From NCBI GenBank assembly GCA_015499995.1, contig JADNRV010000382.1, positions 1 to 41,885 of the forward strand: a stretch of 41,885 bases of DNA, read 5' to 3'. The DNA comes from Flammula alnicola (taxonomy: Eukaryota; Basidiomycota; Agaricomycetes; Agaricales; Strophariaceae). Both the position numbers and the translations under genes were made by a program. Below the pieces are notes generated by a model, which worked only from the letters and a program-made list of their open reading frames with translations, was not told where the DNA came from and ran no database searches. Shown here one piece after another: positions 9,131 to 17,792 of this stretch. Positions within the stretch are counted from its first letter, which is position 1. Each line of letters opens with the position of its first letter.

Positions 9131-9247
9131 ACACTCCTGTGACGCCAGGAGACTTCCCAGAAAGTTCCATCAATTTTAATATATCCTATGACACTCCTGT
9201 GATGCCAGAAGCTTCCCAGAAGGTTCCATCAATTTTAATATATCCTA
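9128..9247 (+). repeat. tandem direct repeat, two units of about 59 bp
   Basis: Two copies of a unit beginning near GACACTCCTGTG and ending TTTTAATATATCCTAT follow each other with a few changes, in the TE1 subterminal region. Confidence 0.8.
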
Positions 9248-9411
9248 TGACACTTTCAGAGCAGTCTAAGAATCTAGGTGGCCTTTTTCCAAATATAATT
9301 TGTTTTATAGCTACAAAATGTAAAATTATATTACCAAAGTGTTTGATACAAATAAGAACTTTTAGTAGGAAACTTGATGCTGTATCTAAAACATTATCTG
9401 ACATCTCCTCA

Positions 9412-9490
9412 CAGCCAATCTGGTGTTCATCGTGCTCGACGTCCGTCGGTCGTGGTCGCATCTGGCATGCTCGCGGGCACCATCGGTCAC
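9412..9490 (+). repeat. direct repeat with 10659-10740
   Basis: A stretch starting CAGCCAATCTG and continuing through GTGCTCGACGTCCGTCGGTC and the GGTCACCATCG region recurs at 10659-10740 with few changes, bracketing about 1.2 kb of TE1. Confidence 0.7.
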
Positions 9491-9726
9491 CATCGGTCGT
9501 GAGGGGTTGAGTCAGTGACGGCGGTTATGTGAACAGACGAATGGGCTTGCCCATCATGGACTTGACGTGCAGGGACTTGATGTTTTGCCAGTTCTTCTTG
9601 AGGAGCGAGACAAGGAAGTCGATGCCTATACAAACGGAAAATGGTAAGAAATGAGTCAAGAGGATGAAAGAGTCATCGAACTACGTACTCAACATGATGT
9701 TCCCAAGGACCTAGTCGTCGTTCATC

Positions 9727-10300
9727 TTGACATGTCCAACTCGGTGTCATCGTGTCGTCATTGATGCACCGCGCCGTCGTGACTTCGTCGTCGTTGTACC
9801 CGCAGCTGCGGCGTCATCGTCGTTGCACCTGCTGCATCGTGGCGTCGGCGTCGACGCACCTGGCCCTTGTCGTGGCGTCATCGTCGTTGCACCCGCGCAT
9901 CGTGGCATCGTAATGTGGGGTTAAACGGGGGTCAGCAGGAACGGAGGCGGTGAGTATGAGCGTTGGGCATACCTTTGCAATGCACGATAGCTGTTGGGCA
10001 GGCTGGCGGTTCGGGCCTGTGGCGTACATGGCAGCCATAGCGAGAGAGGCTGGAGGTGCGGGCGTGCAGCGTACGTGGTAGCCTGGAGCCGTAGCGAGAG
10101 AGGCTCGGTGTGGACGTAGATGCACCCGCCATTGCGGCGTCGTTGTCGTCGCACCCGCCGTTGCGGCGGCGTCGTGTCGTTATCGATGGACGGCCCATCG
10201 TCGCGTCGTCATCGGTCGTCGTCGATGCACCCACGCCATCGTGGCGTCGTCGTTGCTCGCCGTCGTGGTCGCTGGCTCATCGTCGGGCCCTATCGGAGCG
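9727..10300. repeat. GTCGTC-rich minisatellite in TE1
   Basis: Degenerate units of roughly 45 bp, each with GTCGTTGCACCCGC-like and CATCGTGGCGTC-like parts, occur at about 9755-9915 and 10120-10260, separated by a short duplicated segment (about 10000-10120). Open frames on both strands here come from the three-base periodicity and are not supported as genes. Confidence 0.65.
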
Positions 10301-10658
10301 GCGTCGATGTCGGCAGGAGCCCCACCCATTTACATTGCAGTGCTGCTCGTGCCGCTGGTGATATTGGCGGAGGTAAGGCGATGGGGTGGTTTGGTGTTTT
10401 GGGGAATTGCACGAACACCGAGGTGTACCCGAGAGCAATCAGGTCAAAGTCGGCGACGGACGGTGTGTATTGGGTGCGCGTCGGCGTGTCGATGACATGG
10501 ATGAAGGATCCAGAAGGTGTACGGCTGTGGGTGATGGATGGGCGGCGGTTGAGGCACGAGATGGAAGAACGGCGAGAGGAGTTACTCGTGATCGACGGGC
10601 GCCTGTGAGGAGAACGCGGGGCAGGGGAACCTGGTTGGACGTGTGCAGCCTTGGCTGG

Positions 10659-10870
10659 CAGCCAATCTGCCGTTCGTCGTGCTCGACGTCCGTCGGTCAT
10701 GGTCGCATCTGCCATGCTCGCGGTCGCAGTCGGTCACCATCGATCGTGCTGGTCGCTCTCGCAGTCCGTCAGTCGTGCTTGCCAGCAGGCGTGCTGTCCG
10801 TCTGTCGGTCGTGTTCGCAGTCCGTCGGTAGTCATCCTCGCTGACTGTCGGTCAACCTCGCCAGCCGTCG
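10659..10870. repeat. GTCCGTCGGTCGTG-type minisatellite in TE1
   Basis: Short degenerate repeats of GTCCGTCGGTC and CTCGCAGTC type run over about 200 bp; the first 80 bp duplicate 9412-9490. Confidence 0.65.
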
Positions 10871-11003
10871 TCCTTGTAACGGGGGCGGCGGTCGTGGTGG
10901 TGTTGTTGTTGGACCGGGGTAGCCGGTGGACGGCGCTTGGTGACTGAGTTGGCGCAGCGGATGGGGCTTGAGGGGGTAAGGCCGTGGTGGATGTCCCAAG
11001 CAC

Positions 11004-11042
11004 AGATTCGAACGTCGTCTACATCAGACGACGTTCGAATCT
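11004..11042. repeat. hairpin H1 of TE1 chain
   Basis: AGATTCGAACGTCGTCT pairs perfectly with 11026-11042 across a 5-nt loop (ACATC): 17-bp arms, no mismatch. Confidence 0.92.
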
Positions 11043-11043
11043 A

Positions 11044-11075
11044 AGGAGACGACGAACTGCCGTTCGTCGTCTCCT
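11044..11075. repeat. hairpin H2 of TE1 chain
   Basis: AGGAGACGACGAAC pairs perfectly with 11062-11075 across a 4-nt loop: 14-bp arms, starting one base after H1 ends. Confidence 0.92.
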
Positions 11076-11128
11076 GGTACAAGCTGTGGGAGATGTGAGT
11101 GTCGGTGTGTGTGTGGATTGAAGTAGAA

Positions 11129-11165
11129 GAGCGGAACGAGTCGGCAGTACCGACTCGTTCCGCTC
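11129..11165. repeat. hairpin H3 of TE1 chain
   Basis: GAGCGGAACGAGTCGG pairs perfectly with 11150-11165 across the 5-nt loop CAGTA: 16-bp arms. Confidence 0.92.
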
Positions 11166-11352
11166 ACGTACCTTGCGGATCCCCCTCTACCAGGGCCTGC
11201 CCTTGGTGTCTCAGTCCCCTCGCTGCCCACCTCAACCCTACATCCCTCGAAGATCGGAGGAGCACGCGATGGCGTCAACTCATTCGTTCGTGCGTCTTGA
11301 GGGGCACCGCGCATGGGGGAGAGGCAAGAGATAGTTGGTGGTGGTGGTTAGA

Positions 11353-11391
11353 GATCAAGATCAACGACGTTGAACGTCGTTGATCTTGATC
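11353..11391. repeat. hairpin H4 of TE1 chain
   Basis: GATCAAGATCAACGACG pairs perfectly with 11375-11391. The 5-nt centre TTGAA can add one more pair. Confidence 0.92.
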
Positions 11392-11393
11392 CG

Positions 11394-11422
11394 GCAGTTT
11401 CCGAGAACGACTCGGAAACTGC
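11394..11422. repeat. hairpin H5 of TE1 chain
   Basis: GCAGTTTCCGAG pairs perfectly with 11411-11422 across the 5-nt loop AACGA, only two bases after H4. Confidence 0.9.
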
Positions 11423-11439
11423 GACCACCGACGAGCAGG

Positions 11440-11490
11440 CCGATCCAGCGAGGCGTTACGATTTCCGATCCAGCGAGGCGTTACGGATTT
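11440..11490 (+). repeat. tandem repeat (25/26 bp, two units)
   Basis: CCGATCCAGCGAGGCGTTAC followed by GATTT or GGATTT occurs twice in direct succession, between hairpins H5 and H6. Confidence 0.85.
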
Positions 11491-11511
11491 GCGACATGCA
11501 TGTCGCAAATC
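11486..11511. repeat. perfect palindrome H6 of TE1 chain
   Basis: GATTTGCGACATG is followed immediately by its reverse complement: 26 bp without a loop. Confidence 0.92.
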
Positions 11512-11639
11512 TGTCACAGAGAATAAACGAAGGTTTGACTGATGTTGGACTGAGACGCGAGGACGCATCTGGTCACATGACTTCATGGTCACATGCCCAT
11601 GTTGAACTTTGAACATTCAACGTTCGACTTAGCTGACTT

Positions 11640-12420
11640 AGCTTCATCCTTCATTGTCCCGTTTCTTCCTGACTGGTGAGTACGTCTATTCTATTAGATG
11701 CTAATTATGATATTTCTAGGTACTCGTTTCCCATGGCCCCCAACTACTGCCTCCAACCTGCGCCGTACATTGTATGACCCATGCTCCTCTGCTGGCAGCC
11801 GATGAGGGGCAGAGAAAAGCCTACGAGGTAAGCATCCTGAACACAGTATAACATAGGTTGAATATTCACTGTCCGGTGTAAATGTAACCCAAAAACCAAG
11901 GCCCCTGGATCCTTGACTGCCCCTGCAGATCGTCAAGCGCACAACCCCCACCATGACCAAGTACGTAGCAGCCCACCCCCCACTTGCACCGCTGCTAACC
12001 CCCACCCCTCTTTCATGCAGGTAATGATGTTGAGGGTACTGAAAACTGACAAGGGATATGACGGATGCCACCAAGTACGTAGCAGCCCACCCCCTGCCTG
12101 CACCACTGCTAACCCCCATCCCTCTTTCATGCAGATAATGACGTCGAGGGTACTGAAACCTGAGACGGCTTTGTGAGTGGTTGCGAAACATGACACCGAA
12201 GTCACCAGATAGCCAACTGGCCACAAAACCACAGTGGGAGCAGGGAGGAAGACAAGGGATATGATGAATGCCACCAAGTACGTAGCAGCCCACCTCCTGC
12301 ATGTGCTGCTGCTAACCCCCACCCCTCTTTTGTGCAGGTATTGTCATCGAGGTTACTGAAACCAGAGATGGCTTCCTACCTCTCTGCCTGTCGTTCATGC
12401 TGATGGGTACATGCAGATTG
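11640..12420 (+). pseudogene. putative intron-rich gene or remnant in TE1
   Basis: Five stretches look like small fungal introns: 11676-11719 (GTGAGT...CTAAT...TAG, 44 bp), 11828-11928 (GTAAGC...GCAG, 101 bp), and three 60-bp ones at 11961-12020, 12075-12134 and 12278-12337 (all GTACGT...GCTAACC...GCAG). The exon between the first two (11720-11827) is open in one frame, and the next is only 32 nt. Joining the later exons at the annotated acceptors runs into stops, though another acceptor a few bases on would avoid the first one. The 60-bp introns are multiples of three and can also be read through. No domain was recognised. It could be a decayed transposase or captured gene. Confidence 0.35.
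11950..12362 (+). repeat. three repeated 60-bp intron-like cassettes
   Basis: The unit CCAA, a 60-bp intron-like block, then an ATGTTGAGGGTACTGAAAC-like exon piece occurs three times (starts about 11957, 12071, 12274). All three blocks have identical length and keep donor, branch-point-like CTAAC and acceptor. Confidence 0.75.
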
Positions 12421-12589
12421 CAGGTATGTGGGCTTTGACTCGTACCTGAAGGTGTCAGTTTAGCAGACATGTATTAAATGTAACTATCGATAGTTATGTA
12501 GTTTATCTAATAATCCTTGTACCATATTGTACTATAATATATATTGATTCAAAATTACTGGGAATGTGTGCTTAGAGGCAGAGCAAGGG

Positions 12590-12829
12590 TACCACAGGGC
12601 AATATAAATGCAAATTGACCCAATCCTAAGACCTATTGTGCTATCCTAGGACACTCTGAGTAAATTTGACTGCAATCTAGGAAACCATTAGGTTGCCTCC
12701 AGTGCGTCCTAGGGTGTCCTAGGGACGCCCTAGGTTACCCTAAAGAAAAGTTATCTCCTAACTGACGCCCAAGAGCATATGAGCAACCTGGCTGACCTGG
12801 CACTCTTAGGCTGCCCTAGGAGTTCCTTG
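12590..12829. repeat. TE1 right subterminal repeats
   Basis: Short motifs of the form CCTAGGACAC, CCTAGG and GCCCTAGG occur repeatedly in direct and inverted orientation. They resemble the transposase-binding subterminal repeats of CACTA-type elements; function is inferred. Confidence 0.5.
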
Positions 12830-12862
12830 GGAAGACCTGGGGAAAAAGTGTTTTTCCTGATG
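12830..12862 (-). repeat. TE1 right terminal inverted repeat
   Basis: Reverse complement of 9036-9068 with two mismatches, ending TTTTTCCTGATG. Confidence 0.85.
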
Positions 12863-12864
12863 AA

Positions 12865-13249
12865 TCCGCTGCTATTCTTGGGCTTGAACTGGCTGCCTTT
12901 GGCAACCCAGGGCCCACACACATACCAAGAGATCCCACCAAGCGCAAAACGGTGATCGATCTGGCTTTCGTCCCACCTAACCAGGTGATTGACGGTACTG
13001 TTGTCCGATGCCCGGACATTCAACTCAAATCAGATCATATTCTGATTTCGATCACACTGGACATCTCTCCCGCCCCTAACGGGGCGGTTCGGATGTCACT
13101 TCCTACTGATGATGTTCCGGCATTCATCAATTCTATCAGCTCGGGGCTTCGGGCTATCGACCCGACTGCCCCTCTTACCACCGAGGAACAGATCGAGGCT
13201 GCTGCGCAAGCGGTGGCTTTGGTCTTCTCTTCTGCATGGGAGTCCCATT
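12865..13249 (+). pseudogene. LINE family-A ORF2: endonuclease C-terminus (duplicate copy)
   Basis: This repeats the 8288-8660 region: IDLAFVPPNQV, VRCPDIQLKSDHI and TTEEQIEAAAQAVALVFSSAWESH. Its frame (12952-13254) is lost at about 13249, where one extra T relative to 8665-8675 shifts the reading to the frame of the RT domain. The duplication and the frameshift together mean no full ORF2 exists in this copy. Confidence 0.8.
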
Positions 13250-15912
13250 GCTAAAGAGTCCTTTGTTACCCGGCGATCTAAGCCCTGGTGGACCCAGGAG
13301 TGCTCAGATGCCCTTGACACGTTCCGGCGCAGCCGCCTGCCCGAGGACTGGAAATCCTTTCGGAAAACCATCCGAGATGTCAAGCGCGAGTTCTTTGATC
13401 AATGGATCCATGAACTCGCGTCTGCTAACAAGCACCCGTGGGACCTCATGAACTGGGTCCAACAGCGCAAACTTCCTCCTTGTGAGGCTCTCCATTATCG
13501 TGGTGAGCCTTGCAATGACATGCCCGCCCTTTGGGACGCGCTCCACGGTACCTACAACTCTGCGTCTGATAGAGTGTTTGATGCCAATCTGTTGAACTCT
13601 CTCCCTACGCTTCCTGTTAGGGAGTGGGTTCGCTTTTCTGCGCTGGAACTCACGGAGGCTCTCTCTGCGTGTTCTGGTCTATCCGCTCCGGGTCCGGATC
13701 ATGTCAACTGGTCCCACCTGAAGGGGATAGTACGTCGCGACCCTCATTCCATTGAGGTCCTACTCTCGATTGCCAATGCCTGCATGCGTGTGGGCTATTG
13801 GCCATCTGTATTTAAGGATTCGCTTTCGGTAATTATACCCAAGCCGAATAAGCCATCCTACTCTGCACCTAAGGCATTCAGGCCCATTGTCCTCCTGAAT
13901 ACCATTGGTAAATTAATTGAGAAAATGATCTCAAACCGCATTCAATTCGACGCTGTCGGGCTGGATATTTTTCATCCTAACCAGGTGGGTGGAGTGCGTC
14001 AGCGCTCCACTGAGGATGCTGGGCTCTTCTTGACACACATTGTGCACGCAGGCTGGGCTAAGGGTTTGAAGACTAGCGTGGTCGCCTTTGACCTCGCTCA
14101 GTTTTTCCCTTCACTTAATCACGACGCGCTTGTGATTATTCTTCGGAAACTTGGCTTCCCTCCATTGGTGGTCAAGTTTTTCGCATCTTATCTGGTGGAG
14201 AGGAAGACGCGGTATGCGTGGAACTCCTTTTTATCAGACCCGCTACAGGCAGACGTGGGGGTGGGCCAGGGATCGGCCTTGTCCCCTGTCTTGTCGGCTA
14301 TCTACCTGGCGCCTATTATGCGCCTATTCGAGAAGCGGTGCCTCGACCTTGGGTTGAGGGTTGACCTCCTCTCGTATGTTGATGACGGTACACTCATTGT
14401 GCAAGATGAGTGGCTGGATCATAATATTGCGATGCTCAAGAAGGCATACGCTGTTATCTTCGAGCTCTTCAAGGCGTTCGCTTTGGCGCTCGAGCACGAC
14501 AAGTCTGAGATCTATCATTTTGATCGGTCTCATGCTTATTATAATCCTAGTATCGATCTCGGGTATGCGCCTTACACCGGAGATCGTGCTAACTACCTCA
14601 AGCCCAAGCCGTTTTGGCGCTACTTGGGCTTTTACTTCGATCGCAAGCTCACCTTTAATGAGCATGTGCGCTATTACTCCACCAAGGGTTTTACATCGGT
14701 TGTCTCGATGAAGATGCTTGGTTCCTCTACTCGGGGGCTACTGCCTATGCAGAAGCGACTCCTGTACCGCACCTGTGTGGTTCCCATATTCACGTATGGG
14801 TATCGCATGTGGTTTTTCAAGGGTGCCCGCAACAAGGGCCTCATTAAACAGCTTACGCAAGTCCAGCGTAAGGCTGCTCTCTGGATTACGGGTGCATTCC
14901 GTACTTCGCCCTCGGGAGGGGTGGAGGCCCTGGCAGGCCTCCTACCCATCCCTATACTTCTCGAAAGATTGCACGACCGCTCTACGGTGCGGGTCGCCAC
15001 TCTTTCGGACACTCATCCGATCCGATCATTTATGACCGGATCATCACTTAAGCGCGCAACCCCCCATCCTATGTCGGTTGAACGCATGCCTGCCGCCCAT
15101 CGCCGTAAGGTGTCGGGTGCTCTTATGGACAATGTCAATTATTCCAATGTCCCTGTCGAGTCTACGGAGCCCTTTGCTCCTGAGGCTCGTCCGGGTTATC
15201 GAGTCCTCGATCGGTATGCCGATCAGTTCAAGTGGCTTTCCAAGCCACGCTTTAGCAGGTCCGAAGAACCTGAAGCGGCTTGGAAGCTTATCTTGGATGC
15301 GTCCCTCGAGTCTCTTGAGGATGATCCAGATGCTGCATACGCTGGTGTTGACGGTTCCTGCCCTCCGGGGTGGCAAGCCGCCACTGGCGTTGTTATCAAA
15401 CGGCAGGGCGCACAGGTTTATTCCGGGTGTCATGCTGCTGGAAGGGCCTCGTCTACGGATGCAGAGCTCTTTGCTATTCGTGTTGCCATCTCCAATGCCG
15501 TTGGCTTTGGGGATGTCAAACGCATCACTATCTTCACTGATGCGATGCATGCCGCTCGCCTCTCAGTGGATCCCTCTCCGCACTCCTTCCAGTCTCAGTC
15601 ACTGATGGTGTGTCGTACACTTGAACCTTGGTTTAGGCGCTCGTCTGACCATAAGGTTACTTTCATCGAGTCTCCCTCTGACATGGAGTGGAACATTCAA
15701 AATGAAGCACACAATCTCGTTGCTGGTATGCGCGGCGCCGCCGTCGTTCCTACCACTCAACTTTCTCTCCAGTACGTCCGCGACTTTGTGGACAAATCAG
15801 CACGCGCAGATTGGAAACAGAGAGTTTCCGATCAGCCTTTCTTACTAGGCTCCAATTTTATGGAGCTGCAAGGGTTAAACGGGGACCCTGTCCAGCCGAC
15901 TCCCACTCGCGG
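13250..15912 (+). pseudogene. LINE family-A ORF2: reverse transcriptase and RNase H
   Basis: This lies in the longest frame of the window (954 codons, 13109-15973). RT motifs appear in order: FRPIVLLNTIGKLIEKMI, motif A AFDLAQFFPSLNHDAL, motif B GQGSALSPVLSAIYLAP and the catalytic YVDD at 14375-14386. The RNase H domain follows, with VDGS (Asp codon 15350-15352), DAELFAIRVAIS and FTDAMHAARLS, giving the D-E-D set. The polymerase would copy LINE RNA at the nicked target. The RT/RNase H block itself is uninterrupted, but the frame is entered by frameshift and lost by another in a G run near 15913. Confidence 0.9.
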
Positions 15913-16203
15913 GGGGCTTGGCTTGAATCTGGCAATCAGAGCTCTGCGCTCTTTGCCCGCATGTGCTGTTTAATTACGAATCATGCTCCGATCGGCTCGT
16001 ACTACGAGCGGTTCAAAATCGATGACCCTAGGGCCCTCAGTTGCGAGTGTGGGGTTTATCCTCACACCCGCGATCATATATTCAAGTGCAAGAAACAGCC
16101 TTGGACGCGCCGGAAGCCGAAACTTGTTTCGGAGCTGGTGACTTATCTGTTGGAGCACCCTGCGGCGTTCTCCTTCTCCCGGCACCCCGCTGGAGTCGGA
16201 TGA
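15913..16203 (+). pseudogene. LINE family-A ORF2 C-terminus with CCHC motif
   Basis: After a frameshift in the GGGGGG run the protein continues in the frame 15811-16203: ITNHAPIGSYYERFKIDD, then C-x-C-x8-H-x3-C (CECGVYPHTRDHIFKC), ending PAGVG and the TGA at 16201-16203. The motif is conserved in all ORF2 C-termini here and probably binds nucleic acid. Confidence 0.88.
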
Positions 16204-16770
16204 GGGACTTTGGGCGGGGGGCAATTCTGGGTGCAAGCGGCGCCGCGGTCAAAGCGGCCTATTGCCCACATGCATTGCGTCACAGTGATGGCGGACTTCG
16301 CGAGAGGCGAGAGGGCTGGTCGTTCCAGTCCTGGCGGGGTCGACTCCCTGAGTTGGCTTCGTGCATCACTTGCAGAGGAACCGACCTGGTTGACGGCGGT
16401 GGGGGCTTCGGCCCCTGCTTAGCTATGACCACGTTGATTTTACCGGTGAATCGGGGAGGGCCTGGCAGGCTCTTCTCGCATCTGGATGACCCCCCTGTCC
16501 ATCCCAATATTTCTATCTGCCGTTCGTGCAGTAGCGTTAACAACGCCGCGACGACGGACAATCTGTAGTTGCGAGACTACCTATCTGGGTTTCAGGTCGC
16601 TTCGCCATCTCGCCTGCGCCGCGCTCGCGCGCGTCGCATGCTCGCTGTCGAGCCAACTTTTTTCTTTTGCACGCGTAGTTTACCGCCTCCGTTTGTATTA
16701 GTTAGAGACCGGACTGCTTACGTGCACTGGTATAAAATTGATGATTTAAAAAAAAAAAAATAAAATAAAA
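16204..16770 (+). other. LINE family-A 3' UTR and decayed poly-A
   Basis: This is homologous to the tails at 2290-2861 and 30662-31250. The A run (16748-16770) is interrupted by T (TAAAATAAAA), which fits an older insertion than the copies with pure A tails. Confidence 0.8.
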
Positions 16771-16772
16771 AG

Positions 16773-16961
16773 GACTACCACGACGCTGTCCCCGAGGGTA
16801 CCGTCCACGGACAGGAATCTGCTGGATTCTACTGTGTTCTCAACGGGCTTTGGTTCCGTTTAATCGGTACTCCACGCGAGCATTTTGGTGGCGAGATGGC
16901 CAGCAAGATGTACGCGCTTATGCGTTCTCCCACTCTCCCTGCCTATCCGCAGTCCAATACT
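16773..16961 (+). pseudogene. unknown spliced gene fragment, upstream exon
   Basis: Directly after the LINE tail, the frame starting GAC TAC CAC is open for 63 codons (including FYCVLNGLWFRLIGTPREHF and MASKMYALMRSPTLP) and ends at a GT donor. Composition is that of a normal globular protein. The 5' part of the gene is missing, probably displaced by the LINE. I do not recognise the family. It might be a host gene relic or part of another element. Confidence 0.5.
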
Positions 16962-17020
16962 GTACGCTTTATCATTTCTTATATGTCATTCGCTTTTTAA
17001 CTTTTATGGGTAACTCCTAG
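16962..17020 (+). other. 59-bp intron
   Basis: The sequence starts GTACGC, has TAAC near its end and finishes CCTAG. The two flanking frames join without a stop. Confidence 0.55.
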
Positions 17021-17212
17021 ACCGCTCACCTGGCCTGGAAACTCGCTAGCAAAGGTGTAGACAAGGTTATCCAGCACATTGAGGATAAACACGTAGTCTG
17101 TTACTTAGTTGGTACGCACATTCGTGCATTCCGTGACCTTCAGTTACAGCTTGCTCCTAAACCTAGACATAGCCGTAGAGTTCCTACTCATCTCGTTCGT
17201 TACTTAGCGTAG
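17021..17212 (+). pseudogene. unknown spliced gene fragment, last exon
   Basis: The open frame continues TAHLAWKLASKGVDKVIQHI and VCYLVGTHIRAFRDLQ and ends with a basic tail at the TAG at 17210-17212. With the upstream exon it gives 126 codons plus the stop. No family was recognised. It is the best candidate in the window for non-transposon coding sequence. Confidence 0.5.
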
Positions 17213-17557
17213 TGTAGTGTTTCCTCGCTCGCTTGTAGATCCTTCATCAAAGTTGAAGTGACCCTATTTCCCAGAATAGTAACGATTGATTGGCGTTCTT
17301 ACGAGGCACTGATTGCAAATCATTACACATCTATTAATAGAATGCGGAAATCGCTACTTGCGCACTTCGGAAAGAAAACATTTTTCATTTAAGAATTGAG
17401 GACATAGTGACACACATCGATACAGATAAGATCGACTGAGGTTTTCTCGGTCAAGCGGCGGCCTCAACAGCAATTTTACTCTGCCGTGTGGCTAAAGTTT
17501 TAACACGTTTTACAGATCGCTTGGGCTTGAGAGTTTTAACCCTAAGTCCAAGTACAC
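17213..17557. other. intergenic, nothing recognised
   Basis: AT-rich stretch without long frames, repeats or RNA motifs that I can support. Confidence 0.5.
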
Positions 17558-17566
17558 TATAAAAGC
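17558..17566 (+). promoter_or_regulatory. TATA box upstream of LINE family-B copy
   Basis: CTATAAAAG lies about 70 bases before a short frame (ATG 17635, stop 17677-17679) and 227 bases before ORF1. It belongs either to a host promoter into whose transcribed region the LINE inserted, or to the LINE 5' UTR. Confidence 0.45.
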
Positions 17567-17792
17567 TCGCGAGGACGCAGCGTTTCAACCCGCTTCAGCA
17601 TCCCTGCTTTGCACCCACTGTCCTTTCTGTCACTATGTCATCTATCCCTGAACTCAACCATCTCCTCCTTATTCGGTAACCACTTTGTGCGACCGTGGGA
17701 AACAACCTCAGCAACACCTTCATCGTCCCCCACAGCTCCTCCTCGTTGAGCGCTCCTGAGCGCTACATTACCAATCGACAGATAACACTACA

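Larger units (their letters stand above)
9036..12862. mobile_element. TE1: TIR DNA element (3,827 bp), non-autonomous
   Basis: Terminal inverted repeats begin CATCAGGAAAAACACTTTT at the left and end with the complement at the right. They match at about 31 of 33 positions. The LINE sequence on each side joins if one AA dinucleotide (9034-9035 / 12863-12864) is taken as a 2-bp target duplication. Near the right end there are many CCTAGG/CCTAGGACAC-type short repeats, as in CACTA-like subterminal regions. No transposase ORF was recognised. The interior holds GTCGTC-rich arrays, a hairpin chain and an intron-like repeat region. Confidence 0.75.
4385..16770 (+). mobile_element. family-A LINE (Tad1/I-like) broken by three nested insertions
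   Basis: Consecutive pieces of one LINE can be followed left to right: ORF1 (4385-5317), endonuclease start (5322-5718), a few codons at about 7181-7208, endonuclease/RT start (8159-8996), then 8997-9035 and 12863-16203 (rest of ORF2), 3' UTR and poly-A (to 16770). Intervening blocks 5723-7180, 7209-8158 and 9036-12862 each show insertion signatures (target duplications and/or terminal inverted repeats). The 5' end is truncated or not recognisable, and no target duplication matching the sequence after the tail (from 16771) was found. Confidence 0.8.

Noticed and set aside
8902..9510. 202-codon frame crossing the LINE/TE1 boundary
   Set aside because: It joins an out-of-frame LINE piece to the TE1 terminus without any domain.
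9727..10947. Multiple open frames in the GTCGTC-rich part of TE1
   Set aside because: Low-complexity periodic sequence keeps many frames open on both strands. Treated as minisatellite.
16041..16568. 175-codon frame over the family-A LINE C-terminus and 3' UTR
   Set aside because: Out of frame with the conserved CCHC motif and extending into the UTR. A shadow frame.
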